Positions 44,063-54,655 of a stretch of DNA of 64,000 bases are shown here, in pieces. The stretch is taken from positions 1 through 64,000 of the forward strand of contig JBCFYV010000522.1 of the NCBI GenBank assembly GCA_039000515.1. The letters are read 5' to 3'. This DNA is from Timema cristinae (taxonomy: Eukaryota > Arthropoda > Insecta > Phasmatodea > Timematidae). Numbering within the stretch: the stretch's first letter is position 1; the number at the start of each line of letters is the position of its first letter. The notes below the pieces were generated by a model. The model searched no databases. It was not told where the DNA came from and was given only the letters and a program-made list of their open reading frames with translations. The position numbers and the translations under genes are program-made.

Positions 44063-45180
44063 CATTTATGTTAGTTTTTTGTAAGCTTGTACGAATCCGT
44101 GATTTTCCATTTCGAATCAAATATCTTTTTCAAATTGTTTTCCTAGTCAGATTTTTATTTTCAAACATTTCAAATCCAAATCAATTATATTTTAGAAGTC
44201 TATGAAAATTATTTTAAATTTAATGTTAAATATTTTTTATGTGGGTAGTCATTTTATGGAAATTAGACGCTAGAACTAAGAATTTAGACGCTCTATGAGT
44301 ATCTTTAAAAGACATAAAATGTACAGATTGCTTGGTGTGTGAATATCCAATAGTAAAAAAAAAGAGCCAAGGATTCCAAGTAAATAAATGGTGGCCAACT
44401 ATTTGTGAAAGAGGTTAGATTGGTGAGACCATGGTGGACACCCACAATGTGGTACGAACTTCACAATCAGTTACGGTACGATTCTAAATTTAAATGTGCC
44501 ACAATTATTATTGAAACGTTCAACACAAGTGTTAATAACTACTTAACCTAAGTTGGTAGGTATGAAGAAAGTCATTAGGAGAAACTGTACCAGAGAGAGG
44601 TTGGAAAACCACACAATAGACATCTATCTAACTTGGTAGGATTACGACCTTGTTCAGATTATAATGTTATCAATTAAATTGTATTGGTTTCTAGCATTAG
44701 ATATTTAGGCCTATTAGAATTTCTCAAATATATCGTTCAATGAAATAAGTACAGTATACGTTCCATTTCAACAATTACTTTATCCCTGAGCGTCAAGAAA
44801 CCCACACAACTACTTGGAACATAATCGCCGTTCCTATAGCATCATGTATTTATACAGATTCTGTCTGCACGAGATTAAGAAGGTCGAATTTAATGGAAAT
44901 GCACCCCCCATTAGCGTGTATATAGAGAAACTATAAACCATTTTTCTTAACAAGGATCAAATCTGACAGCTAGAAAAGTTACTGGATCACTTCCAAGTAT
45001 TCATACGTCAGGTCATGTCTTCATTTTTCACTTTTGACAGACATATCAATAAATATAAAATAACGCCAATAAAATATTAAAACGTTAATCAAATTTGACC
45101 GAAGAAAAAATGCTTGCATTTTTTAAATACAGTCAATTTTTTATAGAAAGGGTATTTAAGAAAAAACACCTAATTACCCT
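44063..45180. other. AT-rich non-coding stretch
   Basis: More than 1.1 kb with no ORF, repeat or motif that I can support. Confidence 0.5.
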
Positions 45181-45262
45181 GAATTCGAACCCTAGTCTTC
45201 TCATCGTTGTCATACCAGATAAGACGAACTTTACGCCTTAGGCTGCGTGACCACGGGATCTG
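45181..45262 (-). repeat. tRNA-like fragment (minus strand)
   Basis: On the minus strand cacgcagcctaaggcgtaaa followed by agggttcgaattc gives A-box-like and B-box sequences at tRNA spacing. The arms do not pair well enough for a functional tRNA and no tail follows. It is probably a SINE head or tRNA pseudogene. Confidence 0.4.
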
Positions 45263-46385
45263 TTAATGCAGTTTCAATTAATAATATTCACTGTTCCAAT
45301 AGTTTGTTTGAGTTGTTATTTCAATTTTTATGTTTACAAGACAATCCCTCAATCATATATTTGTAAAACCTTACATATTTCCCCTGAAATGAGTAAGAAA
45401 AGTGACAAAAAAAGAGTTTGTGTTTGTATCACGAACCTTGGTAAAAAACGTGCGTTAAATATATATATATTGTGTGTTATTAAGTGACTGTTCTTCGTGT
45501 AAATAAAGCGTGTAGGGTGTCAGCCGAGTGGCTAAGAGCTGTTTAATTGCTTCACCATCATCCCTTCAACAACTCACGAGATAGTGTCGTTTGCACAGTG
45601 AACGCGTTATTACAATAAATTACTTATCCAGCCCCATTTCCTAAATAATAATAGATCAATGTGGGCAATAAGTAAATTAAATTGGGTTTCATACTTTATT
45701 AGTACATTTGATAAAATAGTTTAATTTTCAACCTTACAATTTATTGATATATTTTTTACTTGCTAAGAAATGTAGAATAACATGTACGTGGTAATTTTGT
45801 TTCTAAAAACATTACAGACTTTGTACAAGGCTAGCAATATAATGTGACGGTTTCCATAACGTTATTGTGAAGAACTCGGGTTAAATAAAAAATAGTCTTC
45901 AAACGAAAAATAACATACAATGAGAGAATATATTTTTAATGGGTCTCCAATACAATAGCTAGGTTCATATTCGTCTTTCCAGTATAGGAAACTGTTCGTT
46001 AACATTCGCTAGAAGAAGAAAACGTGCCTCGCCTGATATCAGCAATTAGTTCAGAACATCATGTTTTCTACTCAAAATGTCAATAAACATCCCAAAAAAT
46101 TTCAACCGATAAACTTAATCAGCACTGCAACAGCAATCAGAAACAGCAAGAGTTACTTGATCTGACAAATTCCGTCTTATTTCTATTGCAATAATTGAAG
46201 TAAAAAAAACCCCGCAAACATCATAAAGTTATCAATAAATAAGTTTTAGCAATTATTGACGCAGATTAACTGTGATGGGCAAACATGGATTAACTAAATA
46301 GCCAAGCTATTGCATTTGTTAGTTACAGTTATAATAGCCGCCTCTAAATATCATATTATTTAAATTGAAAATGACACCTGGTTAC
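45263..46385. other. AT-rich non-coding stretch with a half tRNA-like motif
   Basis: cagccgagtggctaagagc at 45521-45539 looks like the D-arm of a Leu/Ser-type tRNA, but no T-arm follows. A 73-codon frame at 45266-45487 has no recognisable domain and I do not call it. Confidence 0.4.
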
Positions 46386-46435
46386 GGGAATCGAACCCAG
46401 GACCTTTGGCTTAGTACGCCAATGACACACGCCGG
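46375..46435 (-). repeat. tRNA-like fragment lacking the D-arm (minus strand)
   Basis: The minus strand shows an anticodon stem-loop (ttggc gtactaa gccaa) and a T-arm with ggttcgattcc. No D-arm or matching acceptor stem is present upstream, so this is a remnant and not a gene. Confidence 0.45.
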
Positions 46436-46590
46436 AATAACGAATATTTTATGCTTGCACGTCTCTTGGAAATCGAGAACCCTATCTCAGCAGAGGTGGT
46501 GTAATATATTATAATTTCCTGGTTTAAATCTTTATTTTTTCTCCTTCTTTACTTTGTTAGTGTACGCTCTTAAATTCTTTATCTTTTATA

Positions 46591-46603
46591 TATAGCAACT
46601 AGT
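46591..46603. repeat. Target-site duplication, left, of SINE type 2
   Basis: tatagcaactagt, repeated exactly at 46862-46874. Confidence 0.9.
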
Positions 46604-46861
46604 ACCCGCTTCGGTGGCGTATCTGGCTAACGCGCTTGTCGTGTTGAGCTCGACTGCTGAGGATGGGGAGATTGAGGTTCGAATCTTGGTCGGGTGAACG
46701 GGGGGGGGGGGGGGGGAGTTCGTAAATGGTTTTCCACGAAAATGCGAGTTCACTTACTGTAATTCAACCTTCCCAATTCCTAATCCATTAGCGTAATTAG
46801 TACTTAAAGCGTATAACCCGAACGGATAGTAAGACGCGGTGCTTATTATTATTATTATTAT
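46604..46861 (+). mobile_element. tRNA-derived SINE, head type 2, plus strand
   Basis: The head reads ttcggtggcgtatctggct with an A-box and ggttcgaatctt as B-box, then a run of about 17 G at 46700-46716, then aaatggttttccac and cccaattcctaatccatt, and the shared tail taacccgaacggatagtaag plus gcggtgct. It ends in (TTA)n at about 46845-46861. A perfect 13-bp duplication flanks it, so the insertion is fairly recent. Confidence 0.9.
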
Positions 46862-46874
46862 TATAGCAACTAGT
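46862..46874. repeat. Target-site duplication, right, of SINE type 2
   Basis: tatagcaactagt, identical to 46591-46603. Confidence 0.9.
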
Positions 46875-46984
46875 GTATGGTTACGGAGAGAGCAAGCTAT
46901 ATTACATGCCTTGATTCACAATAAATATCGTTTTAAAGTGATTTCCCTGGTAGGGTGTCCCGACAACAGTACCACCGACAAAAC

Positions 46985-47175
46985 ATACCACTCACCACTC
47001 AAGAGGATGGCAGGGTCTTCTAATAACTCTTGAAATATTTACCATGCAACAAAACTTACCAATTGAACAACGCGTCCCTCGGTGCCCGCCGCCCCCCGCC
47101 TCCCAGTTAGGTATTTGCCCCATTCACTCACCACTCAGGAGGATGGCAGGGTCTTATAATAACTCTTGAACAACA
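46985..47175. repeat. Tandem duplication, period about 137 bp
   Basis: The phrase cactcaccactcaagaggat with ggcagggtcttctaataact at 46990-47032 recurs at 47127-47169 with two or three changes. The spacers between are only partly alike. No coding potential. Confidence 0.6.
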
Positions 47176-47266
47176 ACACGTCCCCCAGTGACTGGCAGGT
47201 TTTACCCCATTAGTCATTACCACCTTGACATCTCAGGTGTTCATGTTGTGTGATATTTAGAAGTGT

Positions 47267-48264
47267 CCCCCCTGCGGGACGGGGTTTAGAACAGTCCCGC
47301 AGTAACCCCTGCTTGTCGTAAGAGGTGACGAAAAGGGGAGACTTCCGTGCAGGACAAACCTATCCTTTATATTTCCTTTCACGTCCTTATTTCTTCCTTC
47401 TCTCTCCTTCACTCTTTTCCTTCTTTTTCTATTCTTCCCTCTCTTTCCTTAATTCTTTCTTCCCTTCTCCCTGCCGTTCATTCTTGCATGGAAGCTTTTG
47501 GCCTCTCCGTTGACTACCTTGGCTGTTAACCTGGCTCTCCTCGGACAATTATTTGATACTTCTGCAATTGAGCTCCTTCATGAAAGTGCGTCGGTTGTAA
47601 TATCTTGGTAGAAGGGCCTTAGGGATGACAATAACCGGGTACCCTATTTTGAGAAAAGACCGGTTGCGTGCGTTCATGAGGGCCTGGACGTAAAATTGGC
47701 ACTTTCCTGCACCCACTTGCTGCGATGACCTCTCTCCTGGCGTTGTCCCATGCGAAGATTGTCATGTCTAGAGCGTCATGTGGATTTCCCCGTCGGGAGG
47801 GTTAACAAGGCTTCATGTGGCAGTACCAACTTGGATCACCCTGGGTCTACGATCTGAGTATTGTGTGGGCTGTCTCCAAAAATAGCATGGCCACATCTTT
47901 TGTCGCTGCTGACATCTTACTGTCCGCTGGCACCGTACAGCCAAACCCCGCTGTTAACTCACTGCCCGACCCTTACAGGACCGTACTAACGAAAAGAGGC
48001 GGAAAAGGGTGAGACCGTCCAGCCCTTTACAATTAAAAATCCAAGAATTGGTGAGGCCCCAGCCCCGCTTTCTGGTAATGTCTAGAGAAGACGACGGTGA
48101 GACCGTGAAACCTGCCAGCCCGTGTATCTTCGAAAGGGGTGATAAATGGTCCTGCAAAATCGTAGGTTTCTATTAGAAAACTGCAAGATGGCACTGTAAT
48201 GATCCAGACCTTAAGTGACGTCCAGACGGTAAACGTAATGTGAATAACTGAGATACTGTTGAGC
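47267..48264 (+). mobile_element. I-A LINE copy g, 5' end only
   Basis: It starts with six C and the conserved stems at 47267, has the pyrimidine-rich 5' UTR, and continues into ORF1 as far as the codons around gttgagca at 48264. ORF1 is badly broken. It then joins minus-strand R2-like sequence. Keeping the 5' end and losing the 3' end is unusual for a LINE and implies later deletion or insertion. Confidence 0.75.
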
Positions 48265-48266
48265 AC

Positions 48267-48537
48267 ACACCACTTGGCCTGTAGCCCCACCAAAGGCGCC
48301 CGGCTTAAAACCATCACGCCCAGGCGCTAAGGACCTCTTGATTTGCCCGGCCCTGGTTCTGACTTCCTCCCTCGTGAAGGGTAATATGAAATCATCCAAC
48401 TTAACCCTTTCTTGCACGGGCACTGGCTCAGTAAGCCTGTCTTCCGGTGCCGTTCCCCATAGCACCTCATAGAGCTCAGCCACGTCCCTCCTGTTGACCT
48501 CCAAGAGGTTTGGTGAAACATGGTCAACACCCTGCAA
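48267..48537 (-). pseudogene. R2-like fragment B: region before and at the start of RT
   Basis: The minus-strand frame gives SPNLLEVNRRDVAELYEVLWG, a long acidic linker, then FTREEVRTRAGQIKRSLAPG and DGFKPGA. The ELY-x2-LWG and A-G-DG phrases are the segment just before RT motif 1 in R2-clade proteins. It follows directly on fragment A although it is N-terminal, so the two come from different copies. Confidence 0.65.
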
Positions 48538-50560
48538 TTGAGTATGCTATCAGTTATTGACATAGGCAGATGTAAAAATTGCTTACACGTATTCCGTATC
48601 AACTGGTCAATCCTCTTCAACACATTCCCCGATGGCATCGCCAACACCAGCTGGTACATGTAATGGGGGATGATGTACATCATCATCAGCTTCAAAATTT
48701 GGTGCGGCTTCAACGCTGCCTTACCAACCCTAAAGAATCCCTTACCCATGCTCTCCTCAGTCACCCCCAAGTATATTCCTTCCGACCACAGGGAATAGGC
48801 AATTCCAAAATATTTTAACGGTCTGTCCACCTTGACAGCCGCAATCCTCTGACCAATAATTTCAATGTTAGGGTCTTCAAGGGTCCATGAATATCTCGTC
48901 TTCTTCACCTCAAATGTACAGCTCTTCATGACCGAGATACTCATTCCCAGATTGCCTAGATAGCCCACCGTCTCATCCACCAGCATTTGCCCTGTCTTGC
49001 GTCCCTTGCAAAGAGGAAAAGATCATCGGCAAACGCCATGCAAGAGATATTCACCCCCTCCCTAACCTCATAGCCCGGCCTCTGATCAAGCCTCGCTATC
49101 AGCTCATCAAGCACCACATTGAACAACAGCGGGGACACAGAGTCGCCTTTCTTAACCCCCTGAAGCAGCTTAATGTCAATATCCCCCTGTACTGAGGTGT
49201 ATGGTCGTCTTCACCTTCTCGTATGATCTCCTGATTAGGCCTATAACCACTTGCGGCATCCCATGCCGACTCAACGCTCGCTCGCCCAATCGCTTCGTGG
49301 GGTATAGTGTCAAATGCCTTTGACACATCTAACTGTATACCCACGCCACCACTTCCCGACTTCATAAGCTTCACCACTTCAGCCAGCACTATGACATTGG
49401 TGAAACACCCTTGTCCCTGAACGAAGCCTTTCTGTATTGGGTTGATTATGATGAACTTCCGCAGCCTCTGGTCAACCAGTCCCCAGAACACCCTACTGTC
49501 CAGGGAACTGATTGTTATTGGCCTGTAGTTGGTTGCTTGAGCCGGGTCGGTGTCCCCTTTGAAAATGAGGGTCGTCCGATTCTCATTCCATTTAGATGGA
49601 ATCAAACACAGTATCATAATTGCATTGAATAAAGCAGCCAAAACACAGTTCTTAGCTGCACAATCTAGGGCCTCTTTCTTAATGCCATCAACACCTGCAG
49701 CAGCCGACTTCTTAATTCTCCCCACCCTTTTCTTAACTTCACCGGAGAGAATCGGCCACATACACTCAGACAAGTTTGCCAGAGGCTGTGCAGGCTCACC
49801 TTCCACCAACCGCACCTTAGCTTTCCTACCCCCAAAGGGAGCTGTAGAGTTCATTAAGTTCATCCTTATTCACGCCTTCGAGGTTAGAAGCGACGTAGTC
49901 CACGTCTTCCCTTATACATTTCGCCAATAGGCCAGGATCTTTCCTATAAAGCTCCTGGGCCCTGGCATACTGAAACCTCTTCTTCGCACTCTTTAGCGCC
50001 TTGTTCTTCCCTGCCTTGCCGGCGAGTATCCCAACAACCTTCCTACCCTTGGACGGCCCAAGGAACGTCACCACATCCTTATATACCTGATCTAGACTCT
50101 CCTGTATAGGGGGAGAGCTGGCCAGGATTTGCAGTGATTCCACTAGTTTAACTGCCGTCTCATCATTCACCACCCTCATGTCCATTACAGATTCCAGCAG
50201 CTCACCTTGACACTCCTCAAACTCTTCCTGACGTGGATCCTTCTCACCCTCCACCATACCATCTTCAGCCAGTGGGGGGTTACCGACCTTCACGTGCTGT
50301 GTTCTTATGGTAACAATGGACGTGGAAGATAAGGCACTTTCTTGACGATTCCCAGAGACTCCTGATGGTATTGGCACTCTGTCACGCACGCGTCCACTTC
50401 TCACATTATCGAGGTGGTACACGATCCGAGAGCAAATTTCATGGGCAGGGCTTCCATTTCGCCCTGCTCATAGGAGAGTTCCTTGTCTATAGCGCCGGCA
50501 CCACTCCTGGAACTCTTCATGGGTTGGTAAAATTAGGCAAGCGGCCTCATAAAGAGATGT
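48538..50560 (-). pseudogene. R2-like fragment A: N-terminal linker, RT and thumb
   Basis: Minus-strand pieces run in order. 49826-50422 has KKRFQYARAQELYRKDPGLL and ELNELYSSLWG. 49099-49863 has RIKKSAAAGVDGIKKEAL, NYRPITISSLDSRVFWGLVD, NPIQKGFVQGQGC and VGIQLDVSKAFDTIPHEAI (catalytic Asp). 48956-49138 has a frame with SPLLFNVVLDELIARL and CMAFADDLFLFA (catalytic Asp pair). 48538-48986 has SVMKSCTFEV, KVDRPLKYFGIAYSLWSEG and LAMPSGNVLKRIDQLI. These phrases match R2-clade RTs, site-specific LINEs with one ORF. There are at least three frame changes. The C-terminal knuckle and endonuclease are missing here. Confidence 0.75.
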
Positions 50561-50767
50561 AACTTAGCAATGCTGAAGCATTCCCAGGTTAACCTCGCGG
50601 AGGTGTCCACCCGAATGACCCTCCCCACGGGGTCATCCGGACCACCGCCCTGCCATGTGCACCTGGACAGGACTCGCACACGTCACGTGATATAGGGGCC
50701 TCTGCAGTAGCCCACATGATCACAGAAACAACTTAAAAGGATGGTGCTAGCCGGATTGGTCCTATTT
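50561..50767. other. Unassigned stretch, probably 3' UTR of R2-like fragment C
   Basis: About 200 bases, GC-rich (ggtcatccggaccaccgccc), after the endonuclease end of fragment C and before fragment A. There is no poly(A) or AAT run to mark an element end. Confidence 0.4.
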
Positions 50768-51601
50768 CTAGAGGAACCACCCATCGTAGTCCAAAATAGC
50801 ATGATAGCCCTTCGTAGTTCCATAGATATCTATCATCGATATCGTCTTCAAATGTCCCTTTCCTCGGATCCCAAGCTTTGACCAGCTGTCTATTGTTGAA
50901 GACGGCATGGCGCCCCTAGTTCCCACAACAATGGGGAGGACTGAGCCTAATCTAGGGGACTCGTACATAGCTTCCAGAGACGCCAACAACCCTGAATACT
51001 TCTCGATATTCTCAGTCCTCACTAGGGACAAGATATCGTCATCTTCCTGGTGGACAGTCACGTCGACCAGAAAAACCCCTTCCCGGCTTTTGACGACCAG
51101 GTCGGGTTTAAGATTTTCGCCACTAGGAGCCCTGAACTCAGGTTCCTTCGTTACGATCGCCGTCTCGTCCTTTTCAAGGACCCTTTGCTAAATGAAGTCT
51201 CTTATCTCATTATGCCGACGTATCCTCGCGGCTTTGGTATGGGTCCATTGATCTAGTATGTTCCCTAAGGTCTTCAATCTAGCCCCACACTTCCGACACG
51301 AGACTTCGGCCTGCGGAATGGCTCTGTTGAGACTCGTCCTGTTACCACCCGTATTCGTTCTCAACTGCAGGACCGTCGTAAATCTACAAAGTTTCAGTAG
51401 AGTTGGGTCCTTCAGGAAGGAGTTACTCGCTCCACCCTCCCTGAAGGTCTTTACTGCCTGGCCCTGAGTCCTCAGAGCTCCCCATCTCGTCAACTCACTT
51501 CTATTGCATGACGCTTTATACATACGAAGATCCTGGGCAGTATATGGGAACTTAATGCGCGCATTGAGTGCCATTCTCTTCAGAGAACTGATCGTGCCCA
51601 T
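50768..51601 (-). pseudogene. R2-like fragment C: C-terminal knuckle and restriction-like endonuclease
   Basis: 51188-51601 reads RWGALRTQGQAVKTFREGG, SNSFLKDPTLLKLCRF, LQLRTNTGGNRTSLNRAIPQ and then CRKCGARLKTLGNIL. The last Cys of the CCHC is Trp here (DQWTHTKAARIRRHNEIRDF). After a stop near 51173 the same frame gives KPDLVVKSREGVFLVDVTV, with the PD and D of the restriction-like nuclease fold, and HQEDDDILSLVRTENIEKYS, ending at 50768. This is the R2-clade C-terminus, whose nuclease nicks the target. The nonsense codon and the lost Cys make it non-functional. Confidence 0.75.
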
Positions 51602-51689
51602 ACAGGGCAGCGATCACTTCCGAAGCCATATATCGAAGCCCGGCTCCTATTGAAACCCTCGGCACTAGTTTCTTCCATCGGGGTCCGTG

Positions 51690-52000
51690 GTGCCTGAGCT
51701 TCAAGTCTTGTGACGTACCTGAAGTCTGATTGCGATAGTAGCTCTGGTGTTGCTATGCTTGAGGGCTAAGGGAAACCTTCCTGCGCCTCGCTGTCCAATT
51801 TCTCCGGTGTTCTTTCCGGGGTTCTGTCTGGTGTCGCTGATTCTGGATCTGACAATGTGTAGATGACTGAATCTGGTTCGGACAAAGGTTCCACGGCCCG
51901 TGGTGTATCTTCTGGCTGCTTGGGAGGCTGCGACTTGACGAGACTAACTTGAAGCTTTAGGTTATGCTTTTCTGACATGAGAGATGTTGTTGGGTCCTCC
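51690..52000 (-). repeat. 310-bp direct repeat, left unit, with short ORF
   Basis: About 90% identical by eye to 52877-53185. On the minus strand it begins MSEKHNLKLQVSLVKSQPPK and goes on with a Pro, Glu and Ser-rich acidic stretch (51766-51978, 70 codons, with TPDRTPERTPEK). It could be the N-terminus of an ORF1 or of an R2-like polyprotein; no domain is recognised. Confidence 0.6.
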
Positions 52001-52244
52001 CGTCCTCCGACTGCATCCCAATTCTGGGCTCCTCCCGCTTATATACCCTTGCGCCTGGGATTGGCTCAACGGTATAAGGCGGAAGGTCCGGCAGGATGAG
52101 CTGAAGGGCAGAAGGATTGCCCGAGCCGTAGCTCATTTTATTGTGAAAACAAATAATACATGGTTCATTAATACATTTTACATGTGGTACACCTAAAGAT
52201 TTGATGAATTTTCTTGATCCTGCGGAGTCCTTTCCTCTCTGCAC
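51957..52244 (-). CDS. Unrecognised short ORF with a cysteine cluster
   Basis: A 95-codon frame on the minus strand. A basic start is followed by CINEPCIICFHNK, a tight group of four Cys, and then YGSGNPSALQLILPDLPPYT. It overlaps the left 310-bp repeat by a few codons in another frame. I do not recognise it. It might be the tail of the gag-like ORF just upstream (52348-52848), or chance. Confidence 0.25.
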   Translation of the reverse strand: MQRGKDSAGSRKFIKSLGVPHVKCINEPCIICFHNKMSYGSGNPSALQLILPDLPPYTVEPIPGARVYKREEPRIGMQSEDGRTQQHLSCQKSIT

Positions 52245-52347
52245 CTAAGGCACCCGCAGCCCCAGGTGTAGGCGTGTCCACCATCTTATTTGTTCTTCCG
52301 TAGACCTCGACCTCGGGGTGCTCGTGGCTGTGGTCGATCGTGATAGA

Positions 52348-52848
52348 TTATTTGCGACGGCGGCGGGTAGATCCCGCGGATCCGCAGTCCCCCGATGCCG
52401 CTATGGCTTCACTCCAGGAATTCGTAGTTGCCAGGCATATCAGGTTGAGCCGGTGGAGGAGTTTTTCTCTGGCCACCGGCGGTATCCCCAGGTAGTGGGC
52501 CATCATCCCTGGCAAGAACCTCGCCTCGTGTGAGTCCTTGCCCGGGGGAAGTTCTAGGAGCTTGGCCTTCGTGGCTAGTCCCAGGCGCAGGGCTTGCGCG
52601 TCGGTGGCCGCAAGTTGCGACGTGACTACTGCTCCCAGGGACACCCAGGCTTCTACTGGTTGCGGCGTCCCGGCACTCGATGTCTGCTGGATGTGCGCCG
52701 TAGAAGGATTGATCGCTCCACTAGATGATGTCTGAGCATTCTGACTTGCAGCTCCAAAGTGATTGGAGATCTGCCTGAACCTCTCTTCCATTGAGGCTAC
52801 TGTGTCTTGGAGCGTCGGTAGTTCCGCTGTGATGTCCGGGTTCGCCAT
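52348..52848 (-). CDS. Unrecognised gag-like ORF (166 codons)
   Basis: An open minus-strand frame from ATG at 52848. Residues 1-30 look like a short coiled coil (TLQDTVASMEERFRQISNHF). A Ser, Gln and Thr-rich linker follows (about 35-65), then a helical domain (VEAWVSLGAVVTSQLAATDA, then ARFLPGMMAHYLGIPPVARE and KLLHRLN), and a basic end STRRRRK. Coiled coil, linker, helical core and Arg-rich tail are a usual layout for a nucleocapsid or Gag protein. No match comes to mind among I, R1 or R2 ORF1s. It sits between two 310-bp direct repeats. Confidence 0.4.
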   Translation of the reverse strand: MANPDITAELPTLQDTVASMEERFRQISNHFGAASQNAQTSSSGAINPSTAHIQQTSSAGTPQPVEAWVSLGAVVTSQLAATDAQALRLGLATKAKLLELPPGKDSHEARFLPGMMAHYLGIPPVAREKLLHRLNLICLATTNSWSEAIAASGDCGSAGSTRRRRK

Positions 52849-52876
52849 TTCTTTCGGGTGTCGGTACTTGTAAGTG

Positions 52877-53185
52877 GTCCGTGGTGCCTGAGATGCAAGT
52901 TTTGTGACGTACCCGAAGTCTGGTTGCCATAGTAGCTCTGGTGTTGCTATGCTTGAGGGCGAAGGGAAACCTTACCCCGCCTCACTGTCCGATTTCTCCG
53001 GGGTTCTGTCTGGTGTCGCTGGTTCTGGATCTGACAATGTGTAAATGAATCTGGTTCGGACGAAGGTTCCACGGTTCGTGGTATACTTTCTGGCTGCTTG
53101 GAAGACTGTGACTTGACGAGACTAACTAGAAGCTTTAGGTTCTGCTTGTCTGATATGAGAGATTTGTTTTTAGGTCCTCCGACTG
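52877..53185 (-). repeat. 310-bp direct repeat, right unit
   Basis: Partner of 51690-52000. The ATG of the left unit reads ATA here, and the frame breaks after the acidic stretch, so the peptide is not made. It joins R2-like fragment D at about 53185. Confidence 0.6.
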
Positions 53186-54655
53186 AAACCCCCCGTTATT
53201 CCTGCCACAATAAAGCACTCCGTTCGCAATTGACTGGAGTATGTGCAATATATCCTTCAGGGTGGTCCTCAGCAATCTATCCACCACCCCAAGATAGTTA
53301 CCAGAAGGCATCGCCAATACCAACTGGTGGAGAGAGTGTGGGATCAGGTACGTACGCTATAGGTTCATCTTTTGGTATGGCTTAAGAGCCAACTTCTTCA
53401 CTCTGAGCATCACACCCTCCAGGTTGGTCTACGTGGCCTTCAAATCTATACCCGACCACAGTGAGAACTTGACCCCCAGGTAGGTCAGAGTCTCATCCAC
53501 CTTCGTGGCTGGCAAGCTAACACCCCTAATTTTAACGCCCGGGTCCGCCAAATACCAGGAATCATAGGTTGTGACGACTTCAAAAGCCTTGCTCTTAGCG
53601 GCCGATATGGACATGCCCAATTCTCCCCAAAATTTGACCGTGGTATCCAATAAGTCCTGGACTTAGTGGCAGGTTGACGCAAAAAGAAAAATATCGTCGG
53701 CGAAAGCCATACAGGATATGTTCACGCCGCCAATATTATAGCCGGGCATCGACTCAAGTGTGTTAATCAGCTGGTCCATCACCAGGTTAAAAATCAGAGG
53801 CGAAAGCGTATCGCCCTGCTTGACCTCTCGCTTTAAACCAATGGGAATATCACCTCCGGGGTGCGAGATGTGCGTTTGCACCCCCTGGTACGACCTCATG
53901 ATGATATACACTATGTGGTTTGGCATGCCCTGCCTCGCAAGCGCAGGGCCTATCGCCTAGTGAGGCACTGTGTCGAAGGCCTTAGAGACATCAAGCTGAA
54001 TGCTAATCCCCCCCCTTCCTCCAACTTCATCCTTCTCGCCAGCTTTGTCAACAACCGAACATTAGCAAAGCATCCCTGCTAATCAACAAAGCCCTTCTGG
54101 CGTGGGTTTAACTTAACAACCCGTCTCAGCCTATTGTCGATTATTCCCCAAAATAAACGGCCCACAATAGACCCTATAGTAATGGGGCGATAATTTTTTC
54201 TTTACTCAGCTCCTTCCCTTCCTTGGGAATCAATGTGGTCCTGTTGTGGCTCCATGGAGAGGGCAACAGACCATGAGCCAATATCATGTTAAACAGGGCC
54301 GCCAGCACCCTGTTTTTCCTCCCACCGATCAAGGCTGCTCGCCTGACGCTGTCCAACCCAGGAGCGGTCAATTTCTTATTCCTACCCAGTCTCCTTCTCA
54401 CGTCGTCCGCCGTGATCGGCCCGAGAAAGGTATTCAGATCAACCTTCGACACTTCCTCAACTTGCCTGATTACCCTTATTGAGGACTTCATCCCCCACAG
54501 GGAGTCATATAGATCCTTTACAACCCTCCTATCAAGTACGGTATTGTGTTCTACCGTATGATCAGTATCATTGCAGGCGTGCTTCACAAGTAAGCCTGTA
54601 GCCCTTTTATACAGGTCCTGGGCTCGCGCGAACCTGTATCGCTTCTCCGACTCAA
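53186..54655 (-). pseudogene. R2-like fragment D: linker, RT and thumb
   Basis: On the minus strand the order is EKRYRFARAQDLYKRATGLL (near 54620), VVKDLYDSLWG, NKKLTAPGLDSVRRAAL, SHNRTTLIPKEGK, then shifted frames with NPRQKGF and SIQLDVSKAFDTVPH, followed by VKQGDTLSPLIFNLVMDQLI and CMAFADDIFLFAS (catalytic Asp pair), SAAKSKAFEVV, ATKVDETLTYLGVKFSLWSG and LVLAMPSGNYLGVVDRLL. It ends near GRNNGGF at 53185. There are at least four frame changes or stops. It is related to fragments A and B, but from a separate insertion. Confidence 0.75.

Noticed and set aside
46375..46435. Functional tRNA-Ser gene on the minus strand
   Set aside because: An anticodon stem-loop and T-arm are present, but D-arm and acceptor stem are missing.
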